A DNA stretch of 64,000 nucleotides from Gracilaria domingensis. Lineage: Eukaryota > Rhodophyta > Florideophyceae > Gracilariales > Gracilariaceae. Shown piece by piece: positions 18,384 to 29,377 of the stretch. Below the pieces are notes generated by a model. That model had not been told where the DNA came from. It ran no database searches and was given only the letters and a program-made list of their open reading frames with translations. Positions within the stretch are counted from its first letter, which is position 1. Each line of letters opens with the position of its first letter. Location of the stretch: contig VCMS01000192.1 in NCBI GenBank assembly GCA_022539475.1, positions 43,046 through 107,045 of the forward strand. Direction: 5' to 3'. The translations under genes were made by a program, and so were the position numbers.

Positions 18384-18791
18384 CTACACCCTTTTATTGT
18401 TCGATGAGTCCATCATATCTCCTTCTGCCTGCGGGACGCTACCCAGCGAGTCAGGATCAATTGACACCTGCTTCTCAAGTAAGCGCACGCAACCGGCGTC
18501 TTCGCGTAACTTAAGCCTTCTGGGTGGCGGGCGGGATGGCGTTTCATCCACCTTTGTGATGTCTTCCCCCATGGGGGTTTCTAAGGTCTTACCGATATGC
18601 AGACCGCCTGCGGTGTGCGGGGTTAACGCGCGCGCCGCTACCACAGCAGTGGTGTCGTCCGTCGGAAGCGGGTGCGATGTTTCACCAACAGTGGTGGTAT
18701 CCGTACCTGGATTTGGCGGCAACGCCACAGAAACAGAAGCGGTGTTGCCGGCGTCCTCCCCCCCTTTGGCCGCCAGGGGTGGTGTGACCAC
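18384..18791 (-). pseudogene. Possible C-terminal tail of the Ty3 polyprotein
   Basis: A ~135-residue frame rich in Thr, Pro and Ala, just after the integrase C-terminus and in a different frame. It may be the end of pol after a frameshift, or noncoding. No domain is visible. Confidence 0.3.
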
Positions 18792-18890
18792 GTCGGGTGT
18801 GGGGGTTACTCTGAGACAGTTTTCAGCATGGGCCCGTGAAAGGGGTGTGGGCCCAAGAGGGGCAGGGATCGATGTATCCGGTAGGTCGGT

Positions 18891-19815
18891 TTACCCGCGC
18901 TCCGGGGTAGGAAGAATCGCTGGACGCGAAGCCTCCTGAGGCGTTGCACCCTGACGGGGTACTGAAGAATCAGTAGCAGTCGGTAAAGGCCTGGGAGCCT
19001 TACAAACGCGGTGGCGTGAGATCCGTTCGTGGTGGTTATCGATGTCCACCACCACCGTGTCGGGTGTAAGAGATACTAGCCGCAAGGGTCCGTTCGCCAT
19101 GGGCGAGAGCTTGTGACGACGTTCCTTTTCAGGATTGTAGTATTCTTTGCGAACGAATACTTGATCGTCCACCCGTAATTGGGGTAAGGGCGGGGCGACC
19201 TTCTTGTCGATGTTGCGCTTAAAAGTAGCTTGCGCCTTGTCCATGACGGCCCGCGCTTTTGGCACCATCTTGGTGAGCCATGTCTTCCACGCATTGCGGT
19301 GTTGTCCAGGGTACGGGTAACTCGAAAGAGTGGGTTGAGCCTCGATGGCAACCGACGGCGGTGGCCGAGAGAGAACCAAATCAAATGGTGCGAGTGAGGC
19401 TACCCGATGCACCTGGGTGTTGTACGGGTACGTGACAGCGTCCGTGTAGAGGTCCCAGTCTTTGGGGTGATCCGCGATGTATGAGCGGAGTGCGTTGAGC
19501 ATTGTACGGTTAAACCGTTCCACCTGCCCATTACACTGGGGGTGATAGGTTGTAGTGAATAAGTTCCTGACGTCAAGGATTCGACACACATCCTGAAAGA
19601 ATTTGGAGGTGAACTGCGATCCGTTATCAGAGAGAACATGTACCGGCGGTCCGTAAACGAAGACCCAGTGGGTGACAAAGGCCTGCGCGATGACCGTAGC
19701 TGAGCGGTACTATTCTCACCAACTTAGAGAAGCGATCTATGATTACCAGAAGGTAGCGGTTCCCACGGGGAGTTCTGATTAATTCCCCAAGGATATCAAT
19801 GGCCACGAACTCCAC
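18891..19815 (-). pseudogene. Integrase domain of the dead Ty3 element, frameshifted
   Basis: Pieces in different frames give the catalytic-core blocks VEFVAIDILGEL (first Asp), VLSDNGSQF (second Asp) and NGQVERFNRTM (Glu), followed by the basic C-terminal domain with the DDQVFVRKEY and HRVCKAPR blocks. Frame changes occur at about 19,700 and 19,590. The integrase would insert cDNA into the host chromosome, but this copy cannot be made as one protein. Confidence 0.8.
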
Positions 19816-19846
19816 CCTAGTAGAATCATTTTGGCGTATAGTGAAT

Positions 19847-19981
19847 ACGGGGTGTGCACGGGTTTATTTAGAAAATTAAGTGTTCAAAATCAGGATTTGC
19901 ACGGGTAGTGCCCGGGGTAGACTGTGATTTTGAAGACCAAATTTTCTAAATAAACGCGTAAATACCCCGTGCATACCCCGT
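19847..19981. mobile_element. ~135-bp foldback MITE inside the dead Ty3 element
   Basis: Inverted ends ACGGGGTRTGCACGGG, plus an inner inverted pair TTTATTTAGAAAATT and TGATTTTGAA, form an almost complete hairpin. It sits between the zinc-binding region and the catalytic core of integrase and breaks the frame. No clear target duplication is seen. It is unrelated to the TTAGGGTA family. Confidence 0.7.
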
Positions 19982-20724
19982 GTCTTTCTTCTAGGGTCCA
20001 AAGAGGAGCACGCTGGGAACAGCGACAACTCCTTACAGTACTTTCGAAGTTTCACGCCGTTCTTGGCACATTCCACACAGGAGCCTCGGATGGCGTAACA
20101 GTCGAACGCCATGGCGGGCCAGTAGAAATATCTTCTCAGTGTGAGATAGAGTTTTCTTCCGGCCGGGTGGGCGCCCAATTTAACGTAGTGAGACAGATGT
20201 AGCACTCGTCGTTGCAGTGAGTTAGGTACCACAATCTGTGGGTTTTGTGTCACCACGCTGATGAGGTGCCCTTGGTCATTCACTGTGAATGGAATGCAGT
20301 GTCCCCCATTATTTTGGGATCTCACCTGCGTACAGAACTTATCCAGTTGTTGCCCCCTGATCATTTCTTCCGGAGTAATGGGTTCAAATGAACCAGCGGG
20401 CGGTTCCACGCTTTCGGTCGCAAGAATGTCATCACAGACGTCATCCGAAAGGATTCCGGGCTCTTCTTCAGCGATTTCTGCAAGGAACCAGGGGAAATCC
20501 AAGTCGTCGCATGGCTCTGCCTCTGCGGAAGTTCCCAGACCAGAGAGTGCATCAGCCTGGAGGTTGAGCTTTCCCTTCTTGTAGCGGACGTCAAAATCAA
20601 ATTCCAACAGACGGAGTCGCCACCTCATGAGTCGGGCTGAGGGTTCTGATATTTCCATTAGCCAACGCATGCAAGCGTGATCCGTGTGCACTACAAAGTG
20701 AGTCCCCATGCCCAGAGAGGTGAA
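19982..20724 (-). pseudogene. RNase H end and integrase zinc-binding region of the dead Ty3 element
   Basis: Contains FVVHTDHACMRWL and ADALSG, which close the RNase H domain, then HLSHYVKLGAHPAGRKLY, RRYFYWPAM and CVECAKNG, the HHCC zinc-binding part of integrase. The frame is open here, but is cut off from the catalytic core by the foldback at 19,847-19,981 and joined on the other side to a foreign insert. Confidence 0.8.
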
Positions 20725-21150
20725 TTGATGTCCGGATGATATCCCCAAGATAACCCATATTAGAATTACGAAACCTGAAGATGTCCATTTGATCTCCTCA
20801 AGAAATCCATATGATTTACGTAAATGATGCTTAGATGATGCATGAAGTATACCCAAATGATAAGCGCCTGATACGCATATGATGTACGAAGAGATATCCA
20901 TTGGATTTTGTGATGTCCAAATGATGCACCGTGGATTTCCGGACATCCATGGGACATATCCTCGTGCATCATATGAATATCTTTGGAATAGTTTTTGTAC
21001 ATCCAAAGGACATGCAAAGGGCATCAATTAGGCGCATCCAACGGGGTATCACTGCATATCATTGGGATATCCTGGATGCGCAGAAGATATCCGACTGATA
21101 TCCCAAAGATGTCCCAAAATTTCATCCGATGGACATCTATTGCGCATCAC
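20725..21150. repeat. ~425-bp insert of degenerate GATATCC/GATGC motifs in RNase H
   Basis: It separates LRPYL from FVVHTDH, which should be nearly adjacent in RNase H, so it is an insertion. It is more AT-rich than its host and consists of dozens of variants of GATATC, GATGTCC and GATGC, roughly every 10-12 bases, on either strand. The reading frame into RNase H happens to stay open through most of it. It has no terminal inverted repeats or coding domain. Confidence 0.6.
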
Positions 21151-21151
21151 T

Positions 21152-21763
21152 TTATCTCACAGGGATGAGGTATGGGCGCAGTGTGGAAAGGGCCCATGCG
21201 ACGGCGAGGCACTCCTTCTCGGAGACTGAGTAATTCCTCTCATGGACATTCAGAGAGCGAGACCAATACCCGATAGGGTGCCGGACCCCTTCTTGGTCTG
21301 TTTGAAACAGCGCACACGCTATTTGGTTAGCACTCGCATCTGTGTCGAGTTCATAGGGTAGCCCAGCGGTGGGGAGAGCCAAGATAGGCGGTGACGTCAC
21401 CGCGTTCATTAATTCTGTGAATGCAGACGCTGCAGCGTTACCAAAGGGTTCCAGTTTAACCGGTTGTCCTTTCTTTAGGAGTTGATTCAAGGGTGTAGCA
21501 ATTTCCGCCAAGTTCGGAACGAAAGGTCGATATACGTTGCAGAGTCCCAGGAAGGAGCGTAACTCGGTTTGAGTCGTAGGGTGCTTCGCCTCCTTTAAGG
21601 ATTTCACTCTTACCTCGTGGACCGAGAGGTGTCCAGGGCGGATGATGTGCCCAAGATACTTGACCGAATCGGTGAAAAACTCGCACTTCTTGAGTTTCAA
21701 CGTTATCCCAGAGTCGCGTAACACGCGCATTACTTCCCGAACATGCGAGAGGTGTTCTTCCAT
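21152..21763 (-). pseudogene. Reverse transcriptase thumb and RNase H start of the dead Ty3 element
   Basis: The frame holds KKCEFFTDSVKYLGHII, ELRSFLGLCNVYRPF, ELDTDASANQIACALF (first RNase H acidic residues) and EKECLAVAWALS. It ends at the ~425-bp insert. It continues the frame of the preceding segment after the TAA at the active-site motif. Confidence 0.85.
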
Positions 21764-21793
21764 ACTGTTGGAGAAAATGATGATATCATCAAG

Positions 21794-22390
21794 TTATACG
21801 AAGCAGGTGCGCCACTTAAACGGTGACATTAGAATGTCGATAGCCCGTTGGAACGTGGCAGGGGCATTCGTTATCCCTAGAGGCATCCACCGGAAGCGGT
21901 ATAGTCCCTGGTGACACACGAAAGCGGTCTTGTCGCGATCTTCCTCCCTGATGGGAACTTGCCAGTAGCCGGAATTGGCGTCGAGGCCTTTGAAAACCTT
22001 CGCACTCCCAAGTGAGTCGATATATTCGTCCATCCGAGGTATCGGATATACATCCTTGACCATAACCGTGTTTAACCGACGATATTGGACACAAAATCGC
22101 CACGAACCATCAGGTTTCGGTACCAACACGACTGGTGAGGCCCACGAAGACTGTGCGGGTTCGATCACGCCGGCGCGTAGCATTTTCTCAACTTGAGATT
22201 TTTGCTCCTCCCGAGCTTTCGGTCCAGCCCTATAAGGGTGTTGTGCGATGAGCATAGTGTTCGGCAGTAGGTCGATGCGGTGTTCCGTGACCCCAATAGA
22301 CCCGAGGGAACCATCCCACATGGGAGTGAACTCTCGTAACATGTCTCTCAACCGCTCGCGGTATTCTTCTGGCACATGAGCCATGTCCAA
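21794..22390 (-). pseudogene. Reverse transcriptase fingers/palm of the dead Ty3 element
   Basis: Blocks SSWASPVVLVPKPDGSWRFC, DANSGYWQVP and MPLGITNAPATFQRAI are typical Ty3 reverse transcriptase. The frame ends in a TAA exactly where the Tyr of the YLDD active-site motif is expected; LDD follows in the same frame. One substitution thus removes the catalytic motif from the product. Confidence 0.85.
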
Positions 22391-22393
22391 AAT

Positions 22394-23434
22394 TTACAGC
22401 TCCTTCACAGGATCCGTGAGGACCGCGTCAGGCGGCGGGGCCTTAACCTCTGTAGTATCTAGCTCTGTTGGGCGCCGCGACCCGACAACAGGGTGTTTTG
22501 CTTCAACTGTGTCCTTGCCCTCCTTAGGGTCGGTTATGCCCTGCACCTCGGAGACAGGTATTCTTGTTGGCACAATAGCTGCAGGGTGCGGCAGGACGGA
22601 ACCTATGACTTGGTTTTTCACGAGCCAATGGGAGGTTTTGCCAAATTTGGCAATGAGAACCTTGAAAGGTGTATCCTGGTGAACAGTCACAACTCCGTTC
22701 ACTAGCGCGAGCTGTTTCTCTTCAAAGAGAGTAGACAAGGGTTGGAAAATGTGTAGGCCAACCTGCTTGGTAGCAACATTCACCCAAACTTGGGACTCAG
22801 CAGGAATCCTGATGGAGGGAACCACACGAAGCTTCGTAGAAACCGGTTTGGGACTCGGTGCCTCTTGTGCCACGGGCAAAGGAACGCGTTTGCGTGAAGC
22901 GTTCTGGAGCGTCCTCCGAACGATCGGAACAGTGGAGCCGTCTGACATTTCTACTGTGCGTCCTCGTGGGCGAGTAGCTTCCACGAAGCGATCACAAGAA
23001 TCGCAACCCAGAATCACGGGTGCTGCGAGTGACTTGCAGACTACGAAATCCAATTGTACCAAATAGGTTCTCAATCTCACCATGAGAGCTATGTACCTAA
23101 GCGTTTTAATGGGGCGGTTGTTGGCATCCGCGATGTCCAGATGTGGACCGTAGCGAACAAGTCCCTTTAACGCGGGAGGTACCATGTCTGTGTGGATAAG
23201 ATTCGGCGCCGCGCGCGTGTCTAATACGGACAACTGACGTACCATAAACTGGTTTGACAAGCCCAAGTCGGCGTATACTTTGTAGTTGCGCTCGGCCATT
23301 GTCAGGAACCGATCCGGGAAACGCGGGTTACGGGAGCGAATCCACGGACGATGCAACACTCCAAAGAGTTTCGAGTCCACATCTGTGTTGGCAACTTTCC
23401 TAGAAAGGATTACGACTGCCGGGGAGCGAAGCAC
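22394..23434 (-). pseudogene. Protease-like region of the dead Ty3 element
   Basis: A ~346-residue frame with QLSVLDTRAAPNLI, where retroviral-type aspartic proteases have D[ST]GA, and PVILGCDSCDRF, equivalent to the ILG segment. The Gly of the active site is Arg here, so the enzyme is probably inactive. The rest is linker into reverse transcriptase. Confidence 0.6.
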
Positions 23435-23739
23435 AGGCGCCTCGGTGTCTTCTGCTTCTGCTCAGAAGACGCCTCTCCCGTAGAGGAGAGTCCCGAGTTT
23501 AGTTTTTCGGGTCAGGATTTACCGCGACGTGCGGGTGATTCCCATCCCGGGATTCCACTGGAACCCCTTGTGCAGGTACGAAGCGAGGTGCCCGTTGAGC
23601 GGGTTGTGCCGGTAAAACGGCATCCGAGCCCTGTGGGTGTCCGTCTTTAGCAACTGTATCTACATTCGAAGTCGAGGGCACGAGTGCCCGTTCTCCTGGG
23701 GTTAACGCTTCGTACCGCGTGATAACTTTTGGCATCTCC

Positions 23740-23810
23740 CGCAGGGGAAAGGAGCAGCGCGGTGCGATATGCTCATGTTGGTAGCACACGTGACATATTG
23801 TCGATGCCGA
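23740..23810 (-). pseudogene. CCHC zinc knuckle of the dead Ty3 element
   Basis: The peptide ICHVCYQHEHIAPRC fits C-x2-C-x4-H-x4-C, the RNA-binding knuckle of gag. It sits between the gag and protease segments in a separate frame from the main gag frame. Confidence 0.6.
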
Positions 23811-24029
23811 CCGATCCGGCGGTCGTAATGCTGCCGCTTTTTGTGGCCTTGCGTCTTTCCAGCCAGGACGAGAGAACCGAATGGCGTTAGTCGAATACGC
23901 GAGTGCCGGGTCCGGAACTCTGGCGTTACCGACGTGCCCTACCGGGTCATCTTCCGATGCGGAAGTAGTTGTAGGTAGCCCCGAGGTTCCAACCGAGTGG
24001 AGATTACTCGCAGCGAGTTGAACGTTATC

Positions 24030-25474
24030 CTATCCGCCATTCGCGGGGTCGTCCTGTACCAAGGAAAGTGAAGAGTCTGATCCCTCTACCAGTAGTGCTT
24101 TCGAGTGGCGACTGCGTGTCCCCTGTTTCGCACGGAGAGTGTCTCCTTCGGTCTGGGAGTAGTGTATCAACTCCAGATAAGATATCTTGCGGTTGTGTTC
24201 CCAGTATCGAGCAACCAGTGCCCGAATGGCGGGGTCGAGACCTTCCACGAAAATCGTGCACCTCTCCGAAGCGGAGTACACGTTACCAGAACGGTGAAAC
24301 GCCTTATTCAGGCGGGTAGAGTAAGCCGTTTCAGTTTCACCAGTTTTCTGCTTGGTGACGCGCAATGCCAGGATGGCGTCGGGGATTGCGTTGCCGGTGG
24401 CATAGTACCTCAAAAGGTACTGGACTGCCTCAGGCCAACATGTAACCATGCATTCCGCGGCTCGTGCTGATCCGCGGACGGAGTTAAATTGGTCTTCTGC
24501 CATTCCCTTAAGGAAGTACGGTAGAGCAACGAATGCTTGCGCTTCACTCATACAGAGTATATCGGCCTCTTGAACGAATCGGGCGAGGAAGTCTAACACC
24601 AAAATAGGGTCTTCACCACCAAACTCGCGGTTCTTGAGTGTGATTTGCATCCTAGGGATGTAATCTTTAACCCGGCCGGTACCCTGAGCGGTGCGTTCGC
24701 CTGAGGTATTCTCTAACCGATAGTAGCGGTATGATAGCAGTTTCCGGTAAAGGGAATTCGTGGGTTTCAACTCCGTGAGTCCGTGGTGCTTTCTTCCCTT
24801 TGTGCGGGAGCGAATCGCACCTTTGGTAGCGAAAGTGGCCCTTAAACGGGTTCCACGTGACCGGCGACGGTTATCTTCCTCATTCGAGGAGGACGAAGAA
24901 GTCGTCGACGAGTTGGACGTAGAGAAGTCGGACTCCGATGAATTCACGTATGCGTGGTCCTCCCTCTTGGGTTTTCGGGATTTGTGCTTATTGGGGCGAC
25001 GGGCAGAAACCACTGAAACGGTGTGGTTGGTTCCATTAGCCACTGTGGCGGCGTCATCCATCAAGATTGTAGCCTCTAAGGTGTCCAACCTACCCCGCAT
25101 ACGGGCGATTTCTGTTCCAATCTCACCCACAAAAGCGTGGTATTTTGCCGGGAAGGTGGCAGGTGATCCTAATCCCTCCAAAATGAAGTTCAAGTCACGT
25201 CTCAGGAGTCGGATGTCTCCAGCGACGTCCCTACCTTGAGCGTCCTCGACGCGACGCCGAAGGTCGGTACAGTCTGTCAAGAGATCCACGTGGGCGACTT
25301 TTTAAATGATCAGGCGGGCTTCTAAGAGGTTATACTCAGCTGAGCACATTCGTTCAGGAGCCGCCGTGGGCGTTTCCACCACTGAAAATAGCTCAAGTGT
25401 AGGTTGAGCCACAATTGGAGGTACTTGGCGCGCGACTTGGGGTACAGAAGGGGCTGATGGTGCATTCTAGCCAT
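24030..25474 (-). pseudogene. Gag of the dead Ty3 element
   Basis: The ~419-residue frame contains a retrotransposon-gag (capsid) segment: DPILVLDFLARFVQEADI, LPYFLKGMAEDQF, WPEAVQYLLRYYA and the TETAYSTRLNKAF block, with a Ser-rich acidic linker before it. The frame continues upstream through a TAA at about 25,303, towards an ATG at 25,474, with a probable one-base shift near that start. The capsid would package element RNA; this copy is broken at its N-terminus. Confidence 0.65.
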
Positions 25475-28400
25475 TTAGATGGAATTAATTGACTCCTCAT
25501 TCGGGAACGGACCTACTTGAACGCCGTGCGCGTGAAGTAGGTGCGCCAGTTTCTTTGACGGACGCTTTCCGAGAAGATGGTGGCCAGGAAGAAGGCATTT
25601 TGCGGATATGCTACTAATACGCGGTGAAATTTCTCTAGAAGCGATTACAACAATACGAATATTTCCGAAATGCAGAAAAGTTACCCAGAAAACCTTAGTA
25701 GCCGGCCAGATCACCCGATTGAGTAGTCCGATGAAAAAGCGAATCCAAGTGGGTAATCCAAGAATTCCGGACTTCAAAGTGGAGAAACCACTTGTGTTGC
25801 AAAGCCCGGCGACGGGAATCACAAGCAGAACGTTCGAGATCCTGCTAACAAAAAGGATGGAAGCTGGGCTGTGGAGCTTGTGTAGCCACCAAATATCTGG
25901 GTGTAAGCTTAGTAGTTTGCTGAGATAGAACCTACATTGTAAGTTGGTGAAGTCGGAGGGCCGAGAAAAATCGGGAGGAAAGCTGTAGAAAGCGGAGGAA
26001 TACTCCAAAAAAAGAGCTGTAGACTCTGAGAGAAAGCGTAGCCAAGAGGGAAGAAGCAGAAAAGTGATTCTAGGGAAGAGAGTAAAGGACCGTGCGCAAG
26101 CAGGCAACGGGCTCAAAAGACGAAAGAAGCAAAAGAGAAACAAGAAAAGAACTCAATACTGGGAAAGAAATCTGTTCTGGGTATGCTTGGCTAGAAAGGC
26201 CCTGACGATTAAAATTTGTATTTTTTTGAATTTTAAATTTAGATGTTCTCAGAAGGATGGAATTTTGTTTCATTTTAAATGAGGGTGCAGTTTTTTAGCA
26301 TAGAAGTTGTACAATAATAAAATTTGATTTTCGAAACTAATTAGTTAAAATATTTGAAAGAAAATTCCCGTAGAATTTGAATGGAGAATGCCTTGTTGTA
26401 GCAGTTGTTGCAACCTTTCGACGTCGGGAAGGTCTTGCTTGTACAACTGCGTTGTACCGTCGGTACAACTGGGCTTGTCTCAGCTATCTTACCCTAGCTA
26501 GCAATGCCATGACGTAATCTAGACGAAGCCATGTACGTGTATCATCGAAAACAGCTACGTGTACACAGTTAGTGCTACTGTACACACTATCGTTCTGTAA
26601 GAGCATCGCAGCTGACAGATTAATTACAGCTATTTTTGCTGAAACATCCTTTCGTAATACGCTGTGTGATTGCTCCGGATTCAAAGGGCAAAGTGTGTTG
26701 ACTGCAGAGAACGTTACGTTCGTGGACGTCAGCCCGGCTTCGATCCGCATTGTGTTCTTCGTTACAAAATAACATTAGTTTCTATAACCGACAGTGAGTA
26801 TTAAGTTTCTCATGAGCAGAATTAAAAGTTCGATGACTCCATCGTTCGATATCGACCCGTGTCCTCTGCAGTGGTGCAAGTACTTTTGATTGAATCGGGA
26901 TTGAATCCCAGTTTCCGAACGTGTTCCGACCAGAAGGGGATGCCATCCTTTTGCTTCTTGACTCGATAGGAAGACAACGCGGTGCGATTGTGGAAAGGCG
27001 GTGCGATTGTGGAACGCACAGGAAAAGAGATTATGAGCATCTTGTCCTCCGATGTTCTCGACTCAACATATTCCTACGCGGAATCGTTGCTATTTTCCAC
27101 ATGCTACCCTATTGTCATTTCGAAGTTTGTTAGTCTGCTGACCCAAAACGTGTTTGGTCAATTTACAGAGAGAGAACTTGATTTAAGGCTCTACTTCTGA
27201 AATTCAGTAATAGGTCCAAGATAAAGAGGACGTGAAGCAAAGAACGCCGCATTCACATAATCTTTTCTGGTTACTAAAGGCCGTAAAAACAGAAAGATGG
27301 CCGAAACTTGATCTTCGATCTTCTACTCAATTACGTCACTACGGGAGCTGTGACTCCCATATCCTCAAGCCGTTTGGTCGCCCATCTGTAAAGGAAATAT
27401 TGAGCTAAAAGGCGGAGTTCCATGCAGCATAAGACTTGACATGACTAACTGTTAAGTGTTCGCTTTTTCTTCGTTTATCGTTTATAGCCTTGAGATCCAG
27501 GAAATGCGAACATTGAATCACGTTTTAGCAGAGTTGCTTCGCCTGAGGCAAGAAGAAGAATCAATGAGCAAAACTCAGCTGGTTGGTACATGATCATCTA
27601 CCAAAAGGTCGAAGGTTAACCTTAAGGATACCACACGTATGCTAAAGCTCAGGAAAGCCTGAAGAACCAGAACGTGAAGTGCTGGGCATTGACCATGGGT
27701 CAGAGTATGTTTCCACTCTGCGCTCGAAGGGGCATGTAAGTCGGAGTCTGCTGTTGCGGTCGAACAGATTCAAGCGCAGATGATGTTCGTGTACGTGTAT
27801 ATGACAACTTGACTCTACTGTAGCCTACCAGATTTGAGAAGGGGATTCTCCGTCACAGAATAGCGCTGGGATATAAATCTGATGGTGGGAAGTTCGCCTT
27901 TGTACGAGAAAATGGCATGATTTGTTTTCATTGCGCAGTATATAAAGACATAGTTTTAACCTTATTTATCCATGTTAGCCTTTGACTGAGTCATATCTAG
28001 GCTAAAGAGCTGGGTCATCGGTTAGCTCCGTCGAAAGAGTGGGATCTATTTGAAGGGGAAAGGGCTGTAACAGTGACATTGACTCGAAGGTCTTGTCGAT
28101 CCACAGGGCGTTTGTGGCTAGCCGATCTTCGGGCCCGGCTGGCGGGGTGTGAACACATGCGCAGGGGAAGCCAAACAAATTGGATGCTGCATGTCCGAAT
28201 TGCACGACAAAGGCGAAGAGAGAAGACGAGTGTTGCAGAGTTTGGCTGTTTATCAACTTATTAGTAAGTACTGGACCAATGGACACCGTGTAACCCGCTG
28301 CGGTCTAGGGAAGACTCATATCTCTCGGACGGTACAAGGGTATGCTAATTGGCGGGCAACATATGATTGAAAACACTGGATGCAGGTATCGCGCGGGTCT

Positions 28401-29377
28401 GGCGTCTGTGGTTTGTCACGAGGCGCACGACGTGCGACGCACAAAGTGCGCTAGGGCGAATGGCTGTTACGAGCGAAGATGGTCGAGCTTACACGTGCGT
28501 TGAGGATTCCAACTGCGAAAAACAAAGACGAGCTTCTAGAATGGTGCCACTTGTTCGCGCGCTCGGCGCGCGTGTAGCGCGGCTACCACGAAACGTTGCA
28601 CTCGCAAAGTATGCGCACAAAGCGGACTCGATGTGTCTATCGTACGTAGCGCGCGCTCTACAAGGGTAGTCCATTACCCAGTGTCATGTTGCCCTTTTAG
28701 ATGGAGTCCATGCAAAAAGCCTGATGGGTGAATAGAGATAGCCGTGCAAGCCAGTCGAGCAAGCAATGTTGCTTTTTACACGCACATGCCAGCCGCAGAT
28801 GCGAACGGCTCAAAGGTTTGCGTCAGGGAGAACGGTCGCTTCGAAGGGTCCCCCGCGGCGAGAGCCGAAAGACTTGTGACAACAGTTTATCTCCTTTCTG
28901 CGAGCACGTGAGCGATTCACAGCCAGTGTTCTGCGCAGGCAACAAAGTGTGGCGTGTTTGAAACAGCTTCAAACGAAGGTTGGTGGCAGCGCGTTGCGTG
29001 AATTGCGCTTAAATTTCGGGTTACACGTGCATCGCATTTTGGCCAAATCTACACAGGAACAGAATGACTAAGTGTTTCAGCAATCGGCAGGTGTCCACAG
29101 CGTCGCCTGCTGGCACATTTCTTCCACTTACCCCGCTCGCTGACCGCTACCATTGATGAAGCCTTAAAGCCCAACGCTACCGCCGTCCCCCTTCCACATC
29201 GCACACCACGCTGAGGCCACAGCATCACAGCACCATGCTCGAAGCACCCCAATGAGCGCCTTCGTCCCATGTGACCCTCATCCTCCGCACTCGTCGCCGT
29301 CTCCGCACAAGCCCACCTTCACCCTGCCCCGTCGCCCCCCCCCCCACGTCTCTATATGAGCCCCAAATACTTCTGCC
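25475..29377. other. No supported gene (3.9 kb)
   Basis: AT-rich in the middle (about 26.1-26.4 kb), with short frames of unlikely coding value on both strands. It should contain the 5' LTR and leader of the dead Ty3 element, but I cannot delimit them. A tandem duplication containing GGTGCGATTGTGGAA lies at about 26,978-27,016. At the right end (from about 29,120) the sequence becomes C-rich, leading into the cyclin gene. Confidence 0.5.

Larger units (their letters stand above)
18384..25474 (-). mobile_element. Dead Ty3-type LTR retrotransposon, minus strand
   Basis: Reading leftwards, the order is gag, CCHC knuckle, protease-like, reverse transcriptase, RNase H, integrase: the Ty3 (gypsy) order. 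Every segment is damaged: a stop in the gag leader, Arg in place of the protease-motif Gly, a stop immediately before the reverse-transcriptase LDD, a ~425-bp insertion in RNase H, a ~135-bp foldback at the start of integrase, and frame changes in integrase. LTRs were not identified. It is an old, inactive copy, in contrast to the young element at 36.4-46.5 kb. Confidence 0.8.

Noticed and set aside
25475-26143. 222-residue minus-strand frame rich in Phe, Leu and Ser
   Set aside because: No domain, starts in AT-rich DNA, and overlaps an equally long frame on the other strand; probably leader or LTR of the dead element.
28367-28669. 100-residue plus-strand frame and its shadow on the minus strand
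   Set aside because: No recognisable domain or codon pattern; both strands are open over the same bases.
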